Shown one piece after another: positions 46,821 through 59,300 of a DNA stretch of 64,000 nt (position 1 is the first letter of the stretch; each line of letters opens with the position of its first letter). The stretch is from Syngnathus acus (lineage: Eukaryota > Chordata > Actinopteri > Syngnathiformes > Syngnathidae). The notes beneath the pieces were generated by a model. It was not told the origin of the DNA, did no database searches, and saw only the letters and a list, made by a program, of their open reading frames with translations. The stretch spans positions 5,545,664 to 5,609,663 of the forward strand of contig NC_051088.1 in the NCBI RefSeq assembly GCF_901709675.1. The letters are read 5' to 3'. Position numbers and translations under genes: made by a program.

Positions 46821-49800
46821 CAGGTCATTGCGCTCATTCTAAGTGAAAAATGAGAAATGTTTGCCAATGATTTATTCTGGTCTCATTTTTTTTTTTTCAT
46901 CTTACAAAAACCTGGCAAGGGTCTGTAGACCTTTTATATCCACTGTACTTCATTGTGTCTCTACTCAAATGTTAAGATGGCTTTTTCTTCTCCGACAAGG
47001 CTGTGCTAGTGTTTCAGACATGACACTTTGATAGCAGTGGACCCTCATGTGCTTTCGACAAGCCAGAACAAGGAAAGCTTCATGATGTCAGAAGTGACAT
47101 AATGAGGACATTGAGAGTAGTTTTATGAGAACTGAGCTACAGAATGTTCTCGATGTCAGCAAGATGAATGGAGCACAAAAGTTCTATTTACTCATTTTGC
47201 TGCTCCGTATTCGCGGTGACTCAAGAATATGCCTCTATTTTTATTACAGCAGCTGTGATCTAAATAAACTACAACACACTATTGTTTATTTAAGTACAGT
47301 ATTTGACTGGATCAGAGTCACTAGCAGCTTGTGTGTAAACCAAAATAATTGCACAGCGACAGTAAACCAAGACACTACATTGCTTCCCTTCAAACGTCTT
47401 GTCTTTAAATGTAATTCAACATTTGGGATTGTGTCAGGAGCAACATATTTTGAGTGATCAAAAGGACAAAACCTTATGTACATTGCTTAAAAAAACATCA
47501 TTAAGGCGCTTTAATGTGAAACCATTTGACTTTGATGTTTTAACCTTTTTAACATGAATGAAGAATTTCAAACAGAATTTTCCTTTTCAGCCCTTACAAT
47601 TGAGAAAGTTACCTATATCACTATAGCCATTTTTTTTTCCTATTCAGAAACATATCAGTAAATAATAAACAGGTACATTTTGATACTGATCAATGCATTA
47701 TGTGCTGCACTTTCTGCAACAGTGAATTAAAAATATTCTTGCATAACATTAATATAATTGTATTTGAGTGAAATATTATTTGGATTCAATGATTTTCGAA
47801 ATACCCATTCCAGAAACATAATGCAAATCAAAACTTAAAATTGGTTTTGGTAGCCACTGATATTGTTAATTTATGGCAGCTAAGGTCTGTATTGTCAACT
47901 TTGAACTTTTTTTTAAAAATAACATTCAAATAGTGTTGCTTGTCATGGGAGGGGGCACAAAATTCAAGGACTTACATTATCCAGCTTGACAATAATCAAG
48001 ATATATTAAAAATATGTCCGTGTAAGTCATTTTAAAATTACAGCCCATTGCAAGCTCATTATATTCCACTAATGCAGCCATTAAATTGGCCACTGGAAAG
48101 CACTTGATCGGAGTGAGTTTTGGTTTCGAGGGAGAATGTCATGACTTCATTTGGGTCAAAGTGATGTCAGAAATTGTGGAAATGGGTGGTGAAGGGCTCT
48201 CCTGATGCATGCTAAAGTGCCAGTGAATGGAGGGGCATCTATTATTTATCTCTCATACTAACCAATAAGTCCAGAATGAGCTGTTTTAATTCACTAGGCA
48301 AACAGGCTTACAGCAGTCATGTATCAATAAATGTTAATTATGCCGGCTCCTGGTCGCGCTGCACAACAAAGTCCGCCATCTCTGATTGCCGCAGCATGGA
48401 ATCCAATATGTTGCATGTCAATACGACTTCACATGAGAAGGCAGTGAGTGTTGCTTGTGCAATTAAGGCTGCACTCTCAACCTTAGCATAAGTGAGTGAG
48501 CCACCTATCATTACCGGCAATTCTGCTTCATCTGGATTCTCTGTCAACAAAGCTATCGATCGAAGCAATGGATCAGTGTCACTCACTGTCCGCTCATGTT
48601 GAATTATGTATCAGGTGCTCGGACTTGCAATCAGTGCATTCAGGTACAATCCGTTCCTGGCAGTGGCATTCATTCTGTTTGAATTGTTACGGTGCGCTAT
48701 CATGTTCGCGACACTTTTAAATGGCATCAGAATCGAGAAGAAATTACAGAGCAATCTAGAGCAGAAACATCGACATCCCCACACATTGCTTTAGTCCTTT
48801 GGCTATGTTGGAATATGCTGTTGAGCAACAATCAATATTGTCGGTCAATAATGCCTTGCCCAAATAAGAGAGATGGATGCTTTAAATTGACTATATCCGT
48901 AAGGCCAGCAAAGGCCAGTCCATTCATCTTAAAAATGGAAGTAGGAGCAAAACAGGAAAGTGTTGCCAGTGTTCTCCAATAGTTTTATTTGCAGTTAGTT
49001 TGCCATATCCTACAAAAAAGAAACACTAAATATCATGAACAAAAAGTGAAAAAAGAAAAGATTAATTTAATCCTCTTTTAATTCTAGGACATTTACAATG
49101 TTGCTTCAAGGGCAATAAGCAACATAAGACATGCAGCATGAGCCTTTATAACAGTGACAGTATATTATTTATAACACGATCAAAATCCAACAGTAAACAG
49201 CTGCAATTACTGCAAACAATATAATGGTTGATGACTGCAGAGTAATAAACAGTTCTCAGGAGTGTGCTCAGTATTCTGCATTACGGACATTACCCAACAA
49301 GTAATTGTCTATGAATCAACTCATATACAATAGTGCCTATTTGGCATATTATATTCTGGTCCTGATTGGCTGTGTTTTTCCAAAGGCCAATGTGGAGGTT
49401 GTGATTTAACCCGAGATATATCCTGTGATTAAAACCCAACACACGGAGGATGGATTCAAAATAAAGTTCACCAAAGTAAACAAAATGAACACAAGAGCAT
49501 ATCACCATTCAATTGGCAAGGTTAAAAAAAAAAAAAACACGCAATTTTAATCAGAGCATTTATAATGCAGGAGATTATTGAGTCTGATTTGTTTTGTTGT
49601 GTAAATGAGAGTTCATCCTCAACTCTTTTCAACCCAAAAAGTAACAGTAACAGTCAGACTATAAAGACATTAGAACTGATGTGCACAGATACAATAGGTA
49701 TTTTTGCAACTATTTGTTTTGGATGTCCTGACCACTCGCTGCGGTGCCCTTTGAGCAACGCGTTTAGGCCCTGAGGTTACTCAGATCCGGGTCGCAGTAC

Positions 49801-52800
49801 CCTTTGTGTGCCCCATCAAGCTGACAACTCTCCTAGTACTCCTACAGAAAGTACACTGCAAAGTGTTTATTTATTTCCCCCCTCAAGAGATTGAAATGAC
49901 TGCAAGTAGGTGAGTGAGGTCATTCATTGTAAGGTTCTACTTTACAGGCATGTCAGGATATTGGAACGACTGCCATTATTGGAGTCATTTCAAACTGATT
50001 CCAAATTCCAATATATTATTTGAAGCAGTCAAAATACAAGTCATTTTGATAATTCACCAATTTTCCAAAGTCTGGAAGATCAAAACACAAACCTCTGGTA
50101 AAAGGCTCAAGTATGCCATGAATTGGAACTTGCCCAGGGTGCTAACAAAGACGTTCATGCTCCAAAATTGACACCTGCAAATTCAAGTGAAAAATTATAG
50201 CCGCCTATGTGGACACACCTAACACCTCCTGGACAAATATTTAATGGCCAGACAAGAAAAAGACCAAACTATTTGGCCAAAATGAGCTAAAGTATGTTTA
50301 GATGGGTTCAAGATGAGGCTTTCAAAACAAAGAACTATGCTAAATTCCCAAGATTTTGATACCATGTTATTTGTTTTGTGGTCATTTGCACCAGTGTACC
50401 AATAGGACAGCGATCCCACACACATATCAAGACTACTTTTAGAAATAATAAAGTCGACTAAAATTAGGGGCTCTATTTTAGTGCCGGTGCAAGTCTAGCA
50501 CAAGACACGGTCTAAATTTATGAGCGTTAAATCTTGCCTGGCGGATTCAAAAAAGGATGTTTTGCATGGTTGTCAGTGTAAATGTAGTCGACTTGATTTG
50601 CCGCCAATCAAAGCGGCTACTTGCACTCTCTTTACATGGATTTAAAGTCCTAGATCTGGAAATTAATAGATAATGTATTTATTTCAGCATTGAAATGTTT
50701 ACTTTACAATCTCATACCTCCTGGTGCATTAACAATTACAGGGACATAAAGATCATGTAGGTAATTACCTGTTCTTTACATTTAGGGCTGCTGTGGCATA
50801 AAGCCTATTTTGGTTGGTGGGCTCATAAATGTGTTGAACATTATATGTATAATCTTTTCTTCTCGTAAAACGTTCATTACAACAGGCTCACAGGTCATTT
50901 CGGTGGAGGTTGCACAGCACACTGACTTGACGATGCTGTTGCATTATTCGTGTGTTGTTGTTGGTGGTATTGTGGGGGTGATAAATGTGTGTTATATGAC
51001 AAAGAGAAAGAGACACGGGGGTACAAAATGTGCCCCTCTAGCCTTTGTAATTATCTGCCAATTTTCTCTCCGTCAGTTGCCTTTATCATCCCGTTCAGAT
51101 CTCACCTAGGGGTCGGAGAGGCTGACTCCGTGGCACCTCTATCTCTCAGTGTGTGCCGTGTGAAATGTAGAAGTCCTCCCGTTGACCTCTGTCTGCCAAT
51201 GCGCCGCTAGCCTTATTTGTTTCCCCGTAACGGGAGACATTTGGAGATAAGGATAATTATCAATCAGCGACCTCGGCAGCTATTTATGCCACTACTGAGG
51301 GGGAAAGATGTGGGTTGGTGTTGTCTTCTGATATGCTTTCAGGATGGCCTGATAAATTGTGCCTGTTTTGTCCACAGATATTATCTTCACTGAAAGGGAT
51401 CTTGTAGGAGATTTTGTCATTAGGTTGAAAGAAAATGCTTTTTTTTTTTTTTCTTTCACATTTCCAAATCTTAGGTGCAAGTCATTTTAGCAAAATTTGA
51501 ACACATGTTCTGAACATTACCATGAAATTGTGACATTTACATAACAGCGGTACCCTTGGGTTAAACGGATGCTAGTGCCTGGAAGCACGTGCATGAAGCT
51601 TTCACGCGAGCATTATGAGAAAATGTAATCCCCCATCTGATGTGACATTTGGACTGCACCACAATAAACAAATGCGGTAAAAAAAAACGACACACATGGC
51701 GATCATTAAGTCCATTATTTCCTGGTCAAGCACAGTTTACCATCCCATTATACAAGTTAAGATCATTCATAAGGAGTGAATGCCACTGTAAGCCTTACTT
51801 GTGCTGCCTTCCTTCATTTTGAAATGTCACAGCTCCATTGCTCACAAATGATTTGTGTCTGCCAAAGGGGACAGCACATACTAATTAAAGAATATGTTTA
51901 AGCTCAGGGAAACATGACTGAGCAGAGTTGCCTCTCGAGGTTTTCAGTGCAAATTTGTTATCTAAGATGAAGCCAGTGAACACAGAGATTTTTTTTAAAC
52001 AGCCATAACTTATCCATAACGTATTTAAAAAGGTTCCTAATGGGTATAATTGTGATTAAAAAAAATCTTTGGGAATTTGTCTTGGCACAGAGCGAGATAA
52101 ATACCACATTGACTACTTACATCGATGTGCCATTTAGGTCCACTTTGCTGCATGGTCAACCAGCAAATCTGAATTTCCCTTTAAACTGTTAATGAGCGCT
52201 TTGGCTTCAGAGAAAAAAAATCTATTTGTTTCAAGCAGTTTGTTGTTATTGGTTTTCATCTTTAGCCAGAGCCAGCGATGTAGTTTATACTTGACATGCA
52301 GTGAGAAATGCATCATTATTCCCACTATACACTTCGGAATATGGTCATGGTTGGAGTTTATTTGTTTTGTCTAGTTCTTATCAGAGTTTGTGAGCCATCA
52401 CACAGTGTGTGCAAGCACCTGCTCTGTCGAAAGACTCCTAAGCCACCTTCTAAATTGCAAAGAAGGGGTACCCTTATTCAACTCAAAATAGTAAATTAGG
52501 AGCAGGAACTGTTTAGTTTGGCGAAAGCACTCAATCGTCCCTCTGGGTATTATGCGCTTGACCAATATTGAGATTTGTACATGACATTAACTTTTCCGAC
52601 CAGTCCTGGCCTCATCCTTCATTTGCATTAAAACCAGGGCGGTTGGAAAACATGCTGACTTGACATTACAGCAAAAGAAAAAGTCTTGCTGGGGTCTGTG
52701 CATGACATTGGCACGTAAACTGCAAGATCTCCCCTTGCAGATGATGAAGTCGGTCCCACATGCAGCATGGGCATTTGGAGACTGCCTTACACTCATGACT

Positions 52801-55437
52801 GTATGAACCCCACCCCCTCACCCCTTAAAACGTTAAGCCACACAGTCAGGGTGGATGATGATGATTATAATTTGTTCAATGAAATTATTTCTCCAATGAT
52901 TCAGAGGAATTGTCCAACATTGTTGCCATATTTATGAATGGAATGACATCCACCACAAAAAGGGAGAAAGCGACAAGTCAAGACTTGTGCTTGATTAGAA
53001 GCTGCACACAATACTTAACAATGTGAATTCATAAACTTGTTATTTCATGGAAGAATTGGGAGTCCTGTAGAAAATAAACAATGGAAGAATACAAGGATGG
53101 AGTCAACTAAATCCAGTCCTTGACATTGCAAATGTAACACCGCAGACTGCAAATATCCCCAGATACTGTCTCCAGAACGTCTGAGTGCCCAGGCAAAGGA
53201 AGACTTCATTCACGGAAAAATTGTGGCGTAATTCCCATAACAACTCATCCCTTTAAGGTCAGACTCTCAATGATATGTAGTGGAACCCCAACAAAGTGCA
53301 CCCCAAACCTTCTCACCAAGGAATCAGAGTGGGTAAAGAATTTTCCCTAGAGTGGGTGAACCCCCTCAAGGATAACACACTGAGATGCTGCACTGTCCGT
53401 CAATATAGTAAAAGACACTTTGGGATCCCTATTTGACAGGAAGAGAAAAGCTTTCATAACGAAAGAGAATGGATGAGTCTAAGTTGGTTTTCACAGACAT
53501 AGGCAGAGTGGGAATTCTTTTTTATGTTGGCAAGGCTCTCAGCGTGCAGCAATTTAGCAGTGACGGAAGATGGTATTCTTTTATCTGAAGACAAAATAGT
53601 TTTATGGCATTAGGTTTTACTCTAAAAACAGGCTGATTCATTTTTTTACATCTGTGTTTTTTGAGCGTGACATTGGTGCTTGATTTCAGTGGGAAGTTAA
53701 ATGCTTTGACAGCTTACGTGCAATAAAAAAAATCGGTGGTTTTTGAAGTGTTCCCTGGGTAAAGGGGCATATTCCTCACCTACTATAACGGCCGTGTTGG
53801 TCACCGTGTTAACATTCTGCTCTTTGTTACAGGTTGAATTACCATTTGGCACACCATTTTGAAATTCTTCAAGGACTTTCAAATTGAGTGAGCTGTCAGT
53901 CAGTAGAAATATATTATAATATTTTCTCAAAAATTTCCACCCACCCACCTTTTGGCTTTATGGACTGGCTGACTGGCGGACATGAACGTGCTCGACTGCA
54001 CGAGTGGTGGCAGGCGTATCACATCTGGCTGGCAAGGAACTTGTTTTGTTCTGCTAAAATCGTCTGTTTAGTGGCTGAAAGATAAATGTTTCCTTGAGCA
54101 GTTGTGTTACTTTTAACGTCACTACAGGGGCTATTGTTAGCCTGCCTGCCTGCCTCCTGAGATTTAACAAACATTTTAGCATAATTAAAAAGATTTGTGG
54201 AAACTACAACCGAAGACGTTGACATGGACAAGGGTAGAAATGTGCATATTACAGATTTGGTGGAGATTGGTCACTGTTTCAGACATGAGGTGACAACAAT
54301 AGAACGTGACAAACCAAACAACATTAAAATGATTGCCTTCCTACTATGACACGGAAAGGCTCAGATGAAAAAAACAACAACAACAAAAAAAACACAAGCC
54401 AAGCTCCAAAAAAGATACAAATTCTACTGATTCTTTTACGGGGCTGAATTTTAGTGCTGGCATAATTTTTACAATGTTCAGTACTTATTTGTTTGTTTGG
54501 TAAGTCTTTTCCAGACATTAAATATTTATGTTAAACATTTTTTGTTTTCCAGAGAAAAAGACAAACATATTGAAAAATTGTGTCATTGTCCATCCTGGCA
54601 ATGTGCAGATGTCAAGGTGTGGGGAAAAAAAGAATAAAAAAGCCTGGCTGCCTTTCAGGACTGACATTTCGCTCCTGACACTGACAGGTTACCAGCCACT
54701 TTTGATACGTTGATGAACAGCTCGACATAGTCCAAGCGCTGTGTGTTATTACAACCAAAGTTCGAGGCCCGTCCACCCACTGCTTGTCAAGCTGACAATA
54801 AATTCAACTCAAAAGGAGTTTTAAAGTTTTTAATTTAGTGTGTGCAACAGTTTGGTGACTTGAGTAAATAAAGCTCTGTTTATACATTATGTTCACGACG
54901 CCAAAGACAGCCACGTTTCAGGTCACCATGAACCAAACAGGATGGTTATGAAACAATGCAAGGACGCAAAATGGGCAAACCCAACTTAATTTGACAAATT
55001 CATCGTAGAACATGTCAACATTTGGAGGGGTTACATGTAGAAGGATGGAAGGCATGTTTATCTATTACCGTAATTTTCGGACTATAAGTCGCGGTTTTTT
55101 TCATAGTTTGGGTGGGGGGGCGACTTATAATAAGGAGCGACTTGTATGTGTTTTTTTTCAAAAATTTTCCCCCAAAAATTTTCCCCCGCGATAAACGAAC
55201 CGGGATGTAGCAAGGGATTACTGTAATTTGAATTTCAAGTGACGTCAGCAGCGCGACGCGGCGTGGCGCGGCGGTTGTTTACATAAAGGACAAAGATTGA
55301 TCACGGGATGACGAAGATGACGAAGGGCCCCACGTACTACCGGCATCATTAGCGGCTTTCTTTCTAAGTGACACGGCGGACGAAGAGTTTGAAGGATTTA
55401 AGGATTTGGAGTGACACAGAAGGTTTGAAAAACTATT

Positions 55438-55772
55438 ATGGCTTTTACCCACGCCTGGTCCTACTCGACGGAGCTCTCTTTTCCGGAGCTCTCTTTCACC
55501 TCCGTGGATTGAAGTCGGGGGCCGGCGCTCGGCCGGGTGGCTGTCCAGGGACGGTGGATGGGGCTCGGACATGGCTTTTACGCACGCCCGGTCCTACTCC
55601 ACCGAGCTCTCTTTCACCTCCGTGGATGGAAGTCGAGGGCCGGCGCTCGGCCGGGTGGCTGTCCGGGGACGGTGGATGGGGCTCGGTCATGGCTTTTACG
55701 CACGCCCGGTCCTATTCTATGGAGCTCTCTTCCACTTCCGTGGCTGGAAGTCCACGCCGCCACACGCCTGGA
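55438..55772 (+). repeat. Tandem array, about 118-bp unit, three copies
   Basis: Copies start at 55438, 55571 and 55689 with ATGGCTTTTACSCACGCC. Each contains GGTCCTACTC, GGAGCTCTCTT and CACCTCCGTGG. The first two copies also carry GGCGCTCGGCCGGGTGGCTG and end GGGACGGTGGATGGGGCTCGG. The first copy is 15 bp longer through a small internal duplication (GGAGCTCTCTTTTCC). Open frames pass through in more than one frame because the unit is GC-rich. Those frames start at non-ATG codons or inside the repeat, so I do not call a gene. Confidence 0.85.
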
Positions 55773-55859
55773 AGTTTGTTTTGTTAAATAAAGAGCCGTT
55801 TACCAAACCCACGTCTTTCCTTGAACTTTGTTAACACTACAATATAGTTATATAGTAGA

Positions 55860-56345
55860 TCTGTGGAATAACGACGAGGCTGACGTCAGGGCGCACGCGC
55901 GGCGTTGTTGACGAAGGACGAGGAATTTGATCGATGGATTTAATGATTTGGAGTGCACAGATGGCTTGATAATACTATTGCTTATATAATAGTTATTTAA
56001 TATCTAATTTATATATCGTTATATGGGCCTGTGGAATATTTTGAAGTGCAAGCGCCGTCAGCTGCGCACACCCATTGTTGACAAAGGATGATCGATGGAT
56101 TTAATGATTTGGAGTGACACAGATGGTTTGATAACATTATTGCTTATATAATAGTTATTTGATATATAATTTATGTATCGTTATATGGGCCTGTGGAATA
56201 TTTTGAAGTGCAAGCGCCGTCAGCGGCACGCACGCATTGTTGACAAAGGACGATCGATGGATTTAATGAATTGGAGTGACACAGATGGTTTTATTAACGT
56301 GTTATTTATGTAATAGTTTTTTGAATAACTCTGAATTTTACGTCA
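55860..56345 (+). repeat. Tandem array, 161-162-bp unit, about three copies
   Basis: The word GATCGATGGATTTAATGA occurs at 55929, 56090 and 56252. Each unit also has GGAGTG..CACAGATGG, ATATAATAGTTATTT, TATCGTTATATGGGCCTGTG, a CRE-like GYGCCGTCAG or TGACGTCAGG, and TTGTTGACAAAGGA. A diverged version of the same unit lies before the other array (55235-55440), so the 118-bp array seems to have been inserted into, or grown within, an older copy. Confidence 0.85.
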
Positions 56346-59300
56346 GGGCCGTTCTCAGCTCTTAGTTTGTGTTTATGTCACGTTAGCATAGCTATCGTTT
56401 AGCCTGTTGTTGCTCGTTCATGACTGTTCTTGGTGTTGGATTTTGTCGAATAAATTGCCCCCCAAAATGCGACTTATACTCCGGAGCGACATATATGTTT
56501 TTTTTCACGTTTTTGGGCATTTTATGGCTGATGCGACTTGTACTCCGGAGCGACTTATAGTCCGAAAATTACGGTATGTAATATAATTATCTCACAGCTT
56601 TTTCAAATTGTGTCACATTGTATAGTGTTTGGTTCGCATTTTGTCCCAATGTTGCTGTGGTTCTTGTGGCAAGCTTGGATGTATCGTAGCCATTTTGTCA
56701 CATTCATCCATGCCGTGTCCTGGCATGTTGTTGGTTGATGGGCGAGATTTTCCGTGCTGCATTTTCCACAATCTGACCCGGTGTGCACATTCTGGGAGTG
56801 TCATTTGAGTCAGGGCCACAAATATGTTCCAAAGATCAGTTGGAAACCTTGACAGAATGTGAGAAACGTGAGGAACATCACCAGAACATGACAGGCCGAA
56901 TTGTTGAGCGCACAGCAATCTACATTGATTCCTTAACACAGTTAAACCGACAAGCACCTACGTACCATCTGAAGTGTTATCACCATCTGCTTTCGCATCT
57001 GTCAAATAGCATCTGTCTATATTTAGCCATGGTGTTATTTATTAACTAGTTTTGACATTATGTATCACATTCTAACCACAGCCATGTAACTTCCAAATTA
57101 ATTAGTGTCTTCAAGTCAATTAGTGTCTTCTCAGAGCACCATGTGTTGCCCACAGTAGCCTTCAAATCTCCAAATGAAAGTAATTTTTAAAAAAAATTGA
57201 AAACAACGCATGTATGAAAACCAAAGCCCACTATACAGCTTACTAATCACAGGAACCAAATTTAGCAACATATTTACTTGACAAAACAGTTCATGCATGA
57301 CTCAGTATGGGACTGTGGAGCATTTTTTCTTTTTTTTTTAGCATGAGAAATACAGAAACCAAAGAAAAAAAATTAAAGGATCTCATACTTGCTTGACTTA
57401 AAATGTGGAAATATTTTTTGAATGTTTCAAATTGTCATGTTCCATATATCTGTCTGCCTGTTCTGATTAGTGTTCTTTCTCAGTTGGCCGGAGCCAACAT
57501 CAAACCCGCAACCTCTGCATGTATGAGGCAGATGTGCTCAGGTGACCTTTCCTTCAGAAGCAAAAGAACCCACAATTAAATAATTTGAAATTGATGGGAG
57601 TAGAATTTGGAAAATTCATATTTAGCATCCACACAGCCTCTCAGGGAGAATTTACTTTGCAGAGACGAGACAAAACTGGATCTTTTTGACAAATCACATC
57701 AGCTCCAAGTTTACAGACTCACAAATAAAGCATAAAAAGAGATGACATTGGAGAAGGATTGGTTGTCTTGGACTGCTTTTCTATGTCTGGCACAGCACCT
57801 CCAATCTGCAGCGTACAATGAATTCTCAAGACCATTTAGCCATTCTGGAGTGAAATGTGCTGCCTAGAAAGCCAGTTCTCAGTTGCAGGTCATAGTTCCC
57901 CCACATAATAAAACACTCAGATAAAATCCCTCCAAAATGACTAAGAACAAATTAATGGACTATTCTGAACTGCCCAATCTAAACATTGAACATACTGCAC
58001 AGTGCAAGAAGCAGAACCATGGAATGTGGAGAATGCACTATTGTGGGTTATTTTCTTTTACAAGAAGGACTCCAATAATTCTGCTTAATATACGTACGGG
58101 ATTGAGACAACCTTCGTCATGATGATGATGCACATTCATAATATTGTTTACTGTACACGTGATACAGCACAGAAGAATGATCCCTCCATGTCACAGCATG
58201 CCAAGAAAAGATTGAAAAGAAAAGTGTGATTTCTCGCTGCTGTGTTGAGAATGGCCATGCTGATGCATATAAGACCTGCCTATCTTATTTAGATACACAT
58301 TCACGGATTTAAAGCTACATCATGCTGTGAACCGTATCTCATTTCGCCACTGTGGTGAACCTATCTTCACCCTGGAGACACCATATTCTGAATGTTCAAC
58401 TGTGTCCTTGGGGCATTGGTAACAAGCAAGGTGCACAGCAATTAGCCTGGTTTCTGTGCTCTTATTTAATTGCCCAAATTAGGGAGCTTTCGCTGCATGT
58501 GGAGAGTGCTTTGAAACAGTGTTTTCTATTGAGGGCTGCATCTGTGTATTATAATAACTGTGTCAAGGACATGTTTTCTATGGAGTTGATTTTGGGGGTG
58601 TTTTTTGCAGCATTTTTTCACATCCCCATATTTAGCATGGAATAATACACGACAGATGGTCATTTTGGAATGGATGTGCGCACTGCAACTTTAGATGACT
58701 TTGGAGTAAATAGTGGCTTTTCTATCCACTTCTTGTTTTGTCCTTTATCTTAGCAATGTGTGAGACTCATGTTCAGCAGGGGAGTAATTTACAGTTGAAG
58801 TGGTACCGTGAATTTTGAAAGTTCAGTAAAAGTACCACTGAGAGTTATATGCCAAGTATCAGGTAGCCTATTTATCATACCAGATGACAAACTATCATGA
58901 GTCATCAATGGAACACAGTTGACAGACAGGGTTGTTCATTCATCTTTTGTTATCTTATGTCTGCTGAACCTATTTTCTTTGATAAAGGCAGCAAAAAAAT
59001 CACCTCAACACACCTAATTTCAGCCATCATTAAATGATGAACTCTGTCTGCCTTGCCTTTTCCTTATTTTTCTTTGGCACTTTTTTCTGACAGAAGACTG
59101 ATGAGAAAGAATGTGACAAGAGAAGAATATCCATTGACGGTATTATGAAGCGAGTGAGCATGCTAGTCTGAGAAAATCAATAGTTGCATGTTTGACGTTT
59201 GGTGGAGTTACTTGCTTAATTTTGTAAGTTGTTACTTCCTCTTTTTGCTTGAATCGAATAGTTATGCATTACTGCTACATTAGTGTCTTGCTGGCATCCG

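Larger units (their letters stand above)
55066..56576. mobile_element. 1.5-kb TA-flanked TIR element with internal tandem arrays
   Basis: The element spans 55068-56574. Its terminal 25 bp, starting CCGTAATTTTCGGACTATAA, pair perfectly with the other end, and a TA flanks each side. The subterminal word GGAGCGACTTGTA or GGAGCGACTTATA recurs near both ends. The inside holds a CpG-rich segment (about 55235-55330), a tandem array of about 118 bp units (55438-55772) and an array of 161-162 bp units (55860-56345). No transposase motif is seen, so it is non-autonomous. Similar ends are common in fish; assignment to a Tc1/mariner-pogo type is inferred from the TA site. Confidence 0.85.

Noticed and set aside
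48276-48982. Cluster of short ORFs on both strands
   Set aside because: Four or more overlapping frames without homology, splice logic or start-codon support. The block may be unique sequence but not coding on present evidence.
53697-53948. 83-codon minus-strand ORF
   Set aside because: Its middle looks protein-like, but no family is recognisable and neither end has convincing splice sites in phase with a neighbour.
55368-55834. ORFs of up to 139 codons over the tandem array
   Set aside because: They start at non-ATG codons or inside the repeat, all frames are partly open because of GC content, and the peptides are simple repeats of the unit.
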